Positions 33,329-41,754 of a stretch of 56,506 bases of DNA are shown piece after piece. This stretch comes from an uncultured bacterium. GTDB taxonomy: Bacteria; Verrucomicrobiota; Verrucomicrobiia; CAIQCK01. The number at the start of each line of letters is the position of its first letter. The first letter of the stretch is position 1. The DNA lies in contig CAIQCK010000085.1 of the NCBI GenBank assembly GCA_903870275.1, positions 1 to 56,506 on the forward strand, given 5' to 3'. A program made the translations under genes and the position numbers. The notes beneath the pieces are model-generated. The model had not been told where the DNA came from. It saw only the letters and a list, made by a program, of their open reading frames with translations, and did not search any database.

Positions 33329-34357
33329 ATGACAACTCCCATCAACAGACGACGATTCCTGACCACCTGCGCCGCCGCCACGGCGCTCAGCAACACGCCC
33401 CTCTTCAGCGCGGAGGACAAAGGCGCGCCGCGCGCATCCGCAGGCGGTAAACGAAATTCGTTCTCTGTCAGCTTGAACAGTTTCACATGGGGACGGTTCG
33501 ATCTCGCCCAATGCCTTGATCAGATCAAAAAAACGCCGATCCGCCAGGTCGAGCTGCCCGTCGAGCAGGTCCGGCCAAAATCGCTCGTGCCGGAGTTGAT
33601 GGTTGACGCGCCGCTGGGCGGCCAGTGGCAATACAGCTTCCCCGACCTTCAGGCGCTGCTGGCCCGCGATGGGTTCCAAGCCGAGAGTGTGGACCTGTTC
33701 GGTTACACCGGTTATCCCGGAGCCGAGGGCATCATCAAGCGACGCATTGATTTTGCGCACCGCCTCGGCGCGCGCACGCTGGTGCTGGGTTGCAACAACA
33801 AGGCGCTGTCTCACTCGGCGGGCGCCCCGGCCCCCGCCGACGCGCAGGCCGAAAAAGACGTGCGCGATTTCCTCTACGCGATGCTGCGCGACGTGGCCGC
33901 TTACGGCGCGCGAAAAAACGTCCGCGTCGCGCTCGAAATTCACGGCGGCATCATGGCCAACGCGACGGAGGCGCTGCGGACGATGAGGGAGGTTGGCCAC
34001 CCGAATCTGGGAGTCAACTTCGACACGGGCAACATTCTGTATTACAACGAAGCATTCAACGCCGATGACGCCGCCCGCGAACTCCAGGCCCTCGCCAAGC
34101 ATGTCTTCCATGTGCATCTCAAGGACATCATCCGCGGCAAGACCAAGGCGGAGCACAAGCTGCCCCGGTTGGGCTTGGGCGAGGTGAACTTCCGGCGGGT
34201 TTTCAACATCCTGCATGAGGCGAACTTTTTCGGACCGTTCAGCTTCGAGGTCGAGACGTTCCACGGCGCAACCAAGTCCGACGACATCCGCGATTACCTG
34301 AACGATCTGCTCGCCTCGATAGAGCACTTGCGGTCGCTGGGCGAATTCAACCTTTAG
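33329..34357 (+). CDS. Tat-exported sugar phosphate isomerase/epimerase-like TIM barrel
   Basis: 342 residues with a twin-arginine leader (NRRRFLTTCAAATALS). AP endonuclease 2-like TIM barrel: ALEIHGGIMANATE with conserved Glu and His, GVNFDTGN, FHVHLKD and SFEVETFHG give the metal ligands. Members isomerise or epimerise sugars or inositols; being exported it probably acts on free sugars or is a periplasmic carbohydrate enzyme. It lies between the two GH10 genes. Confidence 0.85.
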   Translation: MTTPINRRRFLTTCAAATALSNTPLFSAEDKGAPRASAGGKRNSFSVSLNSFTWGRFDLAQCLDQIKKTPIRQVELPVEQVRPKSLVPELMVDAPLGGQWQYSFPDLQALLARDGFQAESVDLFGYTGYPGAEGIIKRRIDFAHRLGARTLVLGCNNKALSHSAGAPAPADAQAEKDVRDFLYAMLRDVAAYGARKNVRVALEIHGGIMANATEALRTMREVGHPNLGVNFDTGNILYYNEAFNADDAARELQALAKHVFHVHLKDIIRGKTKAEHKLPRLGLGEVNFRRVFNILHEANFFGPFSFEVETFHGATKSDDIRDYLNDLLASIEHLRSLGEFNL

Positions 34358-34370
34358 AGGCTTCGAATCT

Positions 34371-35744
34371 ATGAAACATCAAACGAATCCCAAACTGGGC
34401 CGGCTGGCGGTGGCGGCGGCCATCGTCATCACCTCCGCATGGCTTGCCGCGCCGGCAAGATCGGAGACACCCGAAGCGTATCGCAAACTCTGGCGCGATC
34501 CGGCGGTGAACGAGCGCATCGAACGCAATATTGAAAAATATCGCAAAGGCGATGCGACGCTCGATATCGTCGGCAAAGACGGCAAGCCGGTGAGCGGCGC
34601 GAAGATCGAGCTGCGCCAGACGGGACACGAGTTCCTGTTCGGCTGCAACGCGTTCGTGCTCGGCCAGCTCGACACGCCGGAGAAGGAGCGGAGCTACGAA
34701 GAGGCGTTCGCGAAGCTGTTCAACTTCGCCACCGTCCCTTTCTATTGGGAAGGCACCGAGCCGACGCAGGGCGAGTTACGCTACTCGGAACCGGCCCGCG
34801 ACATCTGGCGCCGGCCGCCGCCGGACCGGTTCCTGCCGTGGGCGGCGAAGAATGGCGTTACGCTCAAGGGCCATCCGCTGCTCTGGCACGCCTACAATCC
34901 GCCGTGGCTGCCCAAGGACGCGGATGAGTTGCGCGCGCTCTACCGCAAGCGCTTCCGTGAGATCGCCAGCCGCTTCAGTGACAAGATCGGAATCTTCGAC
35001 GTCGTGAACGAGTCGCAGGTGTGTCCCAAAAAATATCCGCTCTACAGTGACGACCGTGCCTACGTCGGCTGGGCGTTCAAGGAGGCCGCGCCGTTGTTCC
35101 CAAAGACGACGACGCTGATGATCAACGAGGTCACGGAGTTCAACTTCATGCCGTTTGAAACGAATCCTTACGCCGCCCAGATCAAATCCCTGCTGGCGCA
35201 GGGCGCGAAGGTGCGCGGCATCGGGCTTCAGTATCACTACTTCCGGCGCAACAAACTCGACGCGTTTCTAGCCGATCCGAAGTGCGACCCGAGCAAACTG
35301 CTCGACGTGTATGAGCAGTTCAGCGCGTTCAACCTGCCGATGTTCATCACCGAGATCACGATTCCCTCGGCAGGCAACGACGGAGACGCGTTGCAGGAGG
35401 AGGTCGTGCGGGATCACTACCGGCTCTGGTTTGCCGCGCCGAAGATGGCGGGCATCACGTGGTGGAACCTCGGCGACGGCACCGCCGTCAAAGGCGAGAA
35501 CGAGGCGAAAGGCGGTTTGATCGATGGCGACTTCAAACCCAAGCCCGCCTATCGCGCGCTCGACCGGCTCATCAACAAGGACTGGAAAACACAGGCGCAA
35601 GTCCAGACCGACGCGCAGGGCCGCGCTCAATTCCGCGGGTTTTACGGGACGTATCACTACACAACCACCATCGGCGGCAAGAAAGTCGAAGGAACGTTCC
35701 GCCTGCTGCGTGACGCGAAAAACGAAATCAGCATTCAACAATGA
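34371..35744 (+). CDS. GH10 endo-1,4-beta-xylanase-like glycosidase (paralogue b)
   Basis: 457 residues with a signal peptide ending near APARSE. The same arrangement as paralogue a: N-terminal sandwich, GH10 barrel with acid/base Glu214 (FDVVNES) and nucleophile Glu328 (FITEITIPS), the AGITWWNLGDG segment and a short C-terminal beta domain. It keeps the classical GH10 WHAYNPPWL loop (LLWHAYNPPWL, 170-180), which paralogue a has as LMYVKNMFMPDW, so the two probably bind different chains. Its stop overlaps the nucleoside hydrolase ATG. Confidence 0.9.
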   Translation: MKHQTNPKLGRLAVAAAIVITSAWLAAPARSETPEAYRKLWRDPAVNERIERNIEKYRKGDATLDIVGKDGKPVSGAKIELRQTGHEFLFGCNAFVLGQLDTPEKERSYEEAFAKLFNFATVPFYWEGTEPTQGELRYSEPARDIWRRPPPDRFLPWAAKNGVTLKGHPLLWHAYNPPWLPKDADELRALYRKRFREIASRFSDKIGIFDVVNESQVCPKKYPLYSDDRAYVGWAFKEAAPLFPKTTTLMINEVTEFNFMPFETNPYAAQIKSLLAQGAKVRGIGLQYHYFRRNKLDAFLADPKCDPSKLLDVYEQFSAFNLPMFITEITIPSAGNDGDALQEEVVRDHYRLWFAAPKMAGITWWNLGDGTAVKGENEAKGGLIDGDFKPKPAYRALDRLINKDWKTQAQVQTDAQGRAQFRGFYGTYHYTTTIGGKKVEGTFRLLRDAKNEISIQQ

Positions 35745-36718
35745 GAGCATACATTCTTTTGCTGGCGAGCCTTTTGTCGGCGGCAAGCGTGGCCACGGCC
35801 GCGCCCGTTCGCATTATCCTCGATACCGACATGTCGGGCGACTGCGACGATGCGGGCGCGCTGGCGGTGATTCACGCGCTGGCGGATCGCGGCGAATGCC
35901 GGCTGCTCGCCGTCGTCACCAACCGCAAAGACAAGACCAACGCCTCGGCCGCTGCCGTGGACGCCATCAACACCTATTACGGTCGGGTGGGCATCCCTAT
36001 CGGCACCGACAAGGTTGGCCCGACCGATCTCCAGCGCACCAGCGCCTACACGCAAGCTTTGCGCACTGAGTTTCCTCACCAAGCCAAGGCCGATGACCAG
36101 ATGCCCGACGCGTTCGACGTCTATCGGCGCGTGCTCTCCTCGCAGCCGGACGGCGGCGTGACGATCTGCAGCGTCGGCGCCTTCTCCAATCTCGCCGAGC
36201 TGTGCCGGCGCGCGCCGGAACTGGTGCGGACAAAGGTGCGGCGGCTCGTCGTGATGGGCGGAGAGTTCCCGAAAAGCCGGCGGCCGGAGACGAACATCCG
36301 CACGCATCGCGAGGCCGCGCGGATCGTCGCAACGGATTGGCCCACCGAGATTGTCTGGCACGGCTACGAAGTCGGCAACGCGCTCATCACCGGCTCGGCG
36401 CTGAAACAGACGCCGAAGAACAATCCCGTCCGCCGCGCCTACGAGCTGAAACCGTTTGGCAACCGCCCCGCCATCGAGGGCGGCCAGCCGAGTTGGGACC
36501 AGGGCGCGGCGCTTTTTGCCGTGCGCGGCGAGGAGCCGGAATTGTGGGAGGTTGTCGGCGGCGGGCGCGTGATCGTGGACGACGAAGGCGGCACGACATG
36601 GGAAGCCGGCGCTCCCGGCCGCCATTCTTACGTAAAAATCAAAGGCGATCCGGCGAAACTCGCGGCGGTCATCGATGCGCTCATGTCCCAGCCACCGAAA
36701 CGCGACGATTCCCCTTAG
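35741..36718 (+). CDS. Secreted inosine/uridine-preferring nucleoside hydrolase
   Basis: 325 residues with a signal peptide ending near VATAAP. The calcium-binding motif DTDMSGDCDD is at 28-37, the hallmark of the family, and SVGAFSNLAEL supplies the second conserved segment. It hydrolyses N-glycosidic bonds of nucleosides; in glycan islands such proteins may act on other N- or O-ribosides. Starts by ATGA overlap with the GH10 gene, so it is translated from the same message. Confidence 0.88.
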   Translation: MRAYILLLASLLSAASVATAAPVRIILDTDMSGDCDDAGALAVIHALADRGECRLLAVVTNRKDKTNASAAAVDAINTYYGRVGIPIGTDKVGPTDLQRTSAYTQALRTEFPHQAKADDQMPDAFDVYRRVLSSQPDGGVTICSVGAFSNLAELCRRAPELVRTKVRRLVVMGGEFPKSRRPETNIRTHREAARIVATDWPTEIVWHGYEVGNALITGSALKQTPKNNPVRRAYELKPFGNRPAIEGGQPSWDQGAALFAVRGEEPELWEVVGGGRVIVDDEGGTTWEAGAPGRHSYVKIKGDPAKLAAVIDALMSQPPKRDDSP

Positions 36719-36761
36719 CCGGAGCGATACCGTTGCCGCAGTCGGGAATAAAAATCCACTG

Positions 36762-37841
36762 ATGAGATCTGACGCCACTCTTTCCCGCCGCTCCTTCCTT
36801 AAATCCGCGGCGGGCTTCGCGACTGCCGCGGCCGGCGTTGGGGCGGACGACAAGACCGCGCCTCTGCAAACGCGGGGCGTCGTCTTGATGCCATCAGACC
36901 TCTCGCTCAAAGACTGGCCGGAGCGCGCGAAGGCGGCGGGCATCAATACCATCGGCCTGCACTGGACGCGGAAGCTCAATGCGCTCTGCGACTTCGTGGC
37001 TGGCGATGACGGCGCGCATTTCCTGGCACGCTGCAAGGAACTGGGCATCGCCGTGGAATATGAATTGCACGCGATGGGCGATCTGTTGCCGCGCGAGCTT
37101 TTCCAGAAAGACCCCGCGCTCTTTCGCATGGATGACAAAGGACAACGCACGGCGGACACGAACTGCTGCCCGCATTCGCCCGCCGCGCTGGACCTCATCG
37201 CGGAAAAAGCGGCGGGGTATGCGCGGCGGCTCCCGCCCACGACACATCGTTACTTTTTCTGGCCGGACGATGGCGGCCAGTGGTGTCGTTGCCCAAAATG
37301 CACGGACTTGGCCGCCAGCGATCAGGCGTTGCTGGTGGAGAACCACATTCTCCGCGCGCTCCGCCGGCACGATGCGCGGGCGACGCTCTCGCACATCAGC
37401 TACGCCCACACGTTGCTCGCGCCGCAGCAAGTGAAGCCGGAGTCGGGCGTCTTTCTGGAGTTCGCGCCGATTGATCGGGATTACACCAAGCCGATCACCG
37501 ACCGCGACGCGAAGATTCAGAGCCGGCCCCGTTACGCCCATCCAGAGACCAACGCCGGCTACCTCGACGTCCTGGAAGCCAACATGAAGCTCTTTGGCGT
37601 CGAGCACACACAGGTGCTGGAGTATTGGCTGGACGTCTCGAGATTCTCGCGGTGGAAGCGGCCGGCGGTGAAACTGCCTTGGAACGCCGGGATCTGCCGC
37701 GCCGACATTGCTGCGTATCGCGCGCTTGGCGTGCGGCATATCACCACGTTTGCCGTCTACATGGACGCGGATTACGTGAAGTTCCACGGCGACCCGCAGC
37801 CGGTGCTCCTGGAATATGGCGCGGCGTTGAATCCATCGTGA
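36762..37841 (+). CDS. Tat-exported DUF4838 family protein
   Basis: 359 residues from ATG 36762. Tat leader TLSRRSFLKSAAGFATAAA. Middle part includes YFFWPDDGGQWCRCPKCTDL, a cysteine-rich loop typical of DUF4838, and LEYWLDVSRFSRW. The fold is related to GH20-type barrels, and a carbohydrate role is likely, not proven. The 75 bases around its start are nearly the same as those around the start of the next gene, although the mature proteins are unrelated. Confidence 0.8.
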   Translation: MRSDATLSRRSFLKSAAGFATAAAGVGADDKTAPLQTRGVVLMPSDLSLKDWPERAKAAGINTIGLHWTRKLNALCDFVAGDDGAHFLARCKELGIAVEYELHAMGDLLPRELFQKDPALFRMDDKGQRTADTNCCPHSPAALDLIAEKAAGYARRLPPTTHRYFFWPDDGGQWCRCPKCTDLAASDQALLVENHILRALRRHDARATLSHISYAHTLLAPQQVKPESGVFLEFAPIDRDYTKPITDRDAKIQSRPRYAHPETNAGYLDVLEANMKLFGVEHTQVLEYWLDVSRFSRWKRPAVKLPWNAGICRADIAAYRALGVRHITTFAVYMDADYVKFHGDPQPVLLEYGAALNPS

Positions 37842-37910
37842 CCGCGCCGGCTGTCCAGAGCGTATTTTTGTGCTGTCAACGTGTCCGCAGTCGGGAGTAA
37901 AAACCCTCTC

Positions 37911-38843
37911 ATGAAATCAAACACCTGCCTTTCCCGCCGTTCCTTCCTGAAGTCCGCAACCGGTCTGGCCGCTTCAGCCGGCCTGATCCGACCGTTGCAG
38001 GCGATGGCGGCGGACGCAATGACACCCGCGGTCATCATCGGCGCACATCCGTGGGTTTATGCGGCGAAGCAGCCGAAATACGACATCACGCCGGTGTTGC
38101 CCCAAATCTTCGCCGACATGAGTTACGCCGGCATGGGCGGCGTCGAGTTGATGCACTCCGCGCTGTTCCCCGACGACGCCGTCGAGCGAATCGGCGAACT
38201 GTCGCGCAAACACAACCTGCCCGTCCTCGGCGCGTCGTTCGGCGGCGTGATGTGGGACCGCGCCAAACACCAGGAAGTCCTCGATGACGCCGCGAAGGCG
38301 ATTCCGCGGCTGGCGAAGCTCGGCGGGCGCACGCTCGGCACGTCGGTCGGCGCCATCAAGTGGAACGGGAAGATTCGGAAGACGCCGGAGCAACTCGACG
38401 CACAAGCCGAAGTGCTCCGCAAGATCATCGCGATCTGCGAGCAGAACGGCATCGTTTTGAACCTCCACAATCACACCTACGAGGTCGAAAACGATCTGCA
38501 CGACCTCAAAGGCACGCTCGCGCGCATTCCCGATGTGAAGCTCGGTCCCGACCTGAATTGGCTCGTGCGCGCCGGCGTGGACCCGGCGGCGTTCATCCGC
38601 CAATTCGGCAAACAGATCGTCTTCCTGCATTTGCGCGATCAGAAGAAGGATGGCCGATGGTCCGAGGCGCTCGGCGAAGGCGACATGGATTTCAACGCCA
38701 TCACCGCGGCGTTGCGCGAGATCCACTTCGCCGGCCGCGCCGTCATCGAGTTGGCCCACGAGCGCGACTTCCAACTGACGCGACCCTTGCGCGAGAGTCT
38801 GAAGATGAGCCGCGAGTTTGTGCGGAAAGTGCTGGGATACTGA
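37911..38843 (+). CDS. Tat-exported sugar phosphate isomerase/epimerase-like TIM barrel
   Basis: 310 residues from ATG 37911. Tat leader CLSRRSFLKSATGLAASAGL. AP endonuclease 2-like barrel with GIVLNLHNHTYEVEND, KLGPDLNWLVRAG, FLHLRDQKKDGRW and AVIELAHE carrying the likely metal ligands. Related to but distinct from 33329-34357. A GTG at 37881 would add ten residues that are homologous to untranslated DNA before 36762; I prefer the ATG. It is followed after 12 bases by a sulfatase. Confidence 0.85.
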   Translation: MKSNTCLSRRSFLKSATGLAASAGLIRPLQAMAADAMTPAVIIGAHPWVYAAKQPKYDITPVLPQIFADMSYAGMGGVELMHSALFPDDAVERIGELSRKHNLPVLGASFGGVMWDRAKHQEVLDDAAKAIPRLAKLGGRTLGTSVGAIKWNGKIRKTPEQLDAQAEVLRKIIAICEQNGIVLNLHNHTYEVENDLHDLKGTLARIPDVKLGPDLNWLVRAGVDPAAFIRQFGKQIVFLHLRDQKKDGRWSEALGEGDMDFNAITAALREIHFAGRAVIELAHERDFQLTRPLRESLKMSREFVRKVLGY

Positions 38844-38855
38844 GGAAACATCGCC

Positions 38856-40256
38856 ATGAAGCGTATTGCCTTGTGCCTTCTCCTTATTTCGAGCTGCGTT
38901 CTCGCGGCGGAAAAACCCAACGTACTCTTCCTGTTTGCCGACGACATGCGCTATGACTCCGTCGCGGCGCTCGGCAACCGGTTCGTCAAGACGCCGACCC
39001 TCGATTCGCTGGTGCAGCGCGGCTTCGTCTTCAACAACGCCTACTGTCTTGGCGGCAACTCGCCCGCGGTCTGCACGCCGAGCCGCAACATGCTGTTGAG
39101 CGGCAACGTGTATTTCCGCTGGAAGGATTTCATCCCGCCCGGCGCAAAAACCGGCAACGGCCCCATTGCGCCCGGCGACGCACCGAACTGGCCGCTCTCA
39201 ATGAAGGACGCCGGCTACGTTACGTATCACCAGGGCAAAAAGAGCAACACGGCGCCGCTGATTCAGGCGAAGTTCGATCACAATCTCTATATCAACGAGA
39301 ACCTCGACCGCACTTGCGGCGAGCCGGGCAAGATGATCTCCGACGACGTGGTGAAGTTCCTGAAGGAGAAAAAGGAGAACAAACCGTTCTTCATGTATCT
39401 GGCATTCGCCAATCCGCACGATCCGCGCGTGGCCGCCGGCAACTACATGAGTCTCTACGACCGCGAGAAAGTGCCGCTTCCGGCCAACTGGCTGCCGATG
39501 CATCCGTTCGACAACGGCGACATGATCGTGCGCGACGAGCGGTTGCTGCCGTGGCCGCGCACCGAGGCGGACCTGCGCCGCACGCTGCACGAATATTACG
39601 CCGTCATCACCGCGATGGACGGCTACATGGGCCGCATCCTGCAAACGCTCAAGGACCTCGGCCAGCTCGACAACACCATCGTCATCTTCTCCGCCGACCA
39701 GGGCATCGCCGTCGGCAGCCACGGCCTGCTCGGCAAACAAAACCTCTACGACGCCGGCATGAAAGTACCGCTCATCTTCGCCGGCCCCGGCATCCCGAAG
39801 GGCCGCAGCGACGCGCTGATGTACCTGCACGACATCTACCCGACCATCTGCGACCTCGTCGGCGGGCCGATGCCGGCGGGGATTGACGGCCGAAGCTTCA
39901 AGCGAGTCATCATCGGCCGGTCAAAGGCGGTGCGCAATGAACTTTTCTTCGCCTATTGCCGCGTGCAGCGCGCGTGGCGCGACGAGCGATGGAAAATCAT
40001 CCGTTATCCCGAAGTCAACGTAACGCAGCTTTTCGACCTGCAAAACGATCCCGAGGAGATGAAAGACCTCGCCGGCGATCCCGCGCAAGCGGCCCGCATC
40101 GAGGCGATGCTCGCGAAGTTAAAGGCGGCGCAGTCACAGATGGATGACGACCTGCCGCTGACGGCGGATCATCCGAAGCCCGCGCAGTGGACGCCGCCTT
40201 CGGCCGAGGAACTGAGAAAGATGGACGAAGCGAACAAGCCGAAGAAGCGGAAGTAA
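38856..40256 (+). CDS. Sulfatase
   Basis: 466 residues with a signal peptide ending near SCVLAAE. Formylglycine motif CTPSRNMLLSG starts at Cys73; NVLFLFADDMRYD supplies metal ligands, and FSADQGIAVGSHG the second aspartate set. Exported, acts on sulfated sugars or glycans. It is joined to the next sulfatase gene by TAATG. Confidence 0.93.
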   Translation: MKRIALCLLLISSCVLAAEKPNVLFLFADDMRYDSVAALGNRFVKTPTLDSLVQRGFVFNNAYCLGGNSPAVCTPSRNMLLSGNVYFRWKDFIPPGAKTGNGPIAPGDAPNWPLSMKDAGYVTYHQGKKSNTAPLIQAKFDHNLYINENLDRTCGEPGKMISDDVVKFLKEKKENKPFFMYLAFANPHDPRVAAGNYMSLYDREKVPLPANWLPMHPFDNGDMIVRDERLLPWPRTEADLRRTLHEYYAVITAMDGYMGRILQTLKDLGQLDNTIVIFSADQGIAVGSHGLLGKQNLYDAGMKVPLIFAGPGIPKGRSDALMYLHDIYPTICDLVGGPMPAGIDGRSFKRVIIGRSKAVRNELFFAYCRVQRAWRDERWKIIRYPEVNVTQLFDLQNDPEEMKDLAGDPAQAARIEAMLAKLKAAQSQMDDDLPLTADHPKPAQWTPPSAEELRKMDEANKPKKRK

Positions 40257-41668
40257 TGAAGTTCAATTTCAAGACGCTCTTGCTGACCGGCTTGTTCGCG
40301 GCAAGCGCACTGGGCGCGGCGGGCGAGTCTGGAAGCAGGCCCAACTTCCTCGTCATTATCAGCGATGACCAGCGGCCCGACACGATTCACGCGCTGGGCA
40401 ACCGCGTCATCCGCACGCCGAACCTCGACACGCTCGTCAGCGGCGGCGTGGCGTTCACGCGCGCGGCGGCGGCCTACCCGATTTGCGCCGCCAGCCGCGC
40501 CGAAATCCTCACCGGCGTCTGTAGCTTCCGCAATGGCGTGCCTTACGGCGGCGGAAAGCTCAAGCCGGGGTTGGCGTTCTGGGCCGACACGCTGCGGCAG
40601 GCGGGCTATCACACGTGGTTTGTTGGCAAGTGGCACAACGACGGCACGCCGAAGACGCGCGGCTACGAGAAGACGCACGGCCTCTATACCGCCGGCACCG
40701 TCAAGGAGCAGACCGTGCCGCGCGACTGGAACGGCCGCGAAGTCACCGGCTACTGCGGCTGGACGTTCAAGACCGACGACGGCCGCGAGGAACCGGAGAA
40801 AGGCGTCGGCCTTACGCCCGACATCAGCCGGCGGTTTGCCGACGCGGCCATCGAGTTGATCCACAGCAAGCCCGCCGAGCCGTTCTTCCTGCACCTCAAC
40901 TTCACCGCGCCGCACGATCCGCTGCAACTGCCGCCGGGCTTTGCCGGCAAATACGATCCGCAGACCATTCCGCTGCCGGCAAACTTTCTGCCGGAGCATC
41001 CGTTCGACCATGGCAATTTTCGCGGTCGCGATGAACTGCTCTGGCCGTGGCCGCGCACGCCGCGCGATGTGCGCGAGGAACTGGCGGCCTACTACGCCGT
41101 GATCGAATACATGGACCAGCAGATCGGCCGCATCCTCGCCGCGTTGCGCGACAGCGGGCAGTTGGAGAACACCGTGGCCATCTTTTCAAGCGACCAGGGC
41201 CTTGCCATTGGCAGCCACGGCCTTCGCGGCAAGCAGAATCTCTATGAACACACCTTCGGCGTGCCGCTGATCTTCCGGGGTCCCGGCATCCCGCAGAACC
41301 GCCGCATCGCCGCGCAGTGCTACCTGCGCGACCTGTTCCCGACGACGTGCGAGATGGCCGGAGTCAGGATTCCCGAAACGGTCCAGGGCCGCAGCCTCGT
41401 CCCCGTGCTGACTGGCAAGGGCGATTCGGTCTATCCGTATTTGATCGGCTACTTCACCGACACGCAGCGAATGATCCGCACCGATCGGTGGAAACTGATC
41501 CTTTATCCGAAAGCGGGGAAACAGCAGCTTTTCGACCTGGCCAGCGATCCCGACGAGCTTCACGATCTTTCGTCGCAGCCCGAACAGGCCGCGCGCGTGG
41601 CCGGGTTGCGCGCCACGCTCGAAACGTGGCTGAAACAAAACGGCGACCCGATTTTCAACAAGTCGTGA
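40256..41668 (+). CDS. Sulfatase with CxAxR-type active site
   Basis: 470 residues from the ATG at 40256, which overlaps the previous TAA by one base. Signal peptide ends near LGAAGE. The active-site cysteine is Cys77 in CAASRAEILTG: proline of the usual CxPxR is replaced by alanine. Other landmarks, FLVIISDDQRPD and FSSDQGLAIGSHG, are intact and close to those of the preceding paralogue. Whether the cysteine is still converted to formylglycine is open, since CxAxR sites are known but less common. Confidence 0.9.
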   Translation: MKFNFKTLLLTGLFAASALGAAGESGSRPNFLVIISDDQRPDTIHALGNRVIRTPNLDTLVSGGVAFTRAAAAYPICAASRAEILTGVCSFRNGVPYGGGKLKPGLAFWADTLRQAGYHTWFVGKWHNDGTPKTRGYEKTHGLYTAGTVKEQTVPRDWNGREVTGYCGWTFKTDDGREEPEKGVGLTPDISRRFADAAIELIHSKPAEPFFLHLNFTAPHDPLQLPPGFAGKYDPQTIPLPANFLPEHPFDHGNFRGRDELLWPWPRTPRDVREELAAYYAVIEYMDQQIGRILAALRDSGQLENTVAIFSSDQGLAIGSHGLRGKQNLYEHTFGVPLIFRGPGIPQNRRIAAQCYLRDLFPTTCEMAGVRIPETVQGRSLVPVLTGKGDSVYPYLIGYFTDTQRMIRTDRWKLILYPKAGKQQLFDLASDPDELHDLSSQPEQAARVAGLRATLETWLKQNGDPIFNKS

Positions 41669-41754
41669 GAATCGGCGCGAGTGTGTGGGCCGCCCTTTGC
41701 ACTCGCCAGCGAACTCGACAAGCACGCCTTGGTACAGGTAAACCGTGGGGCACC

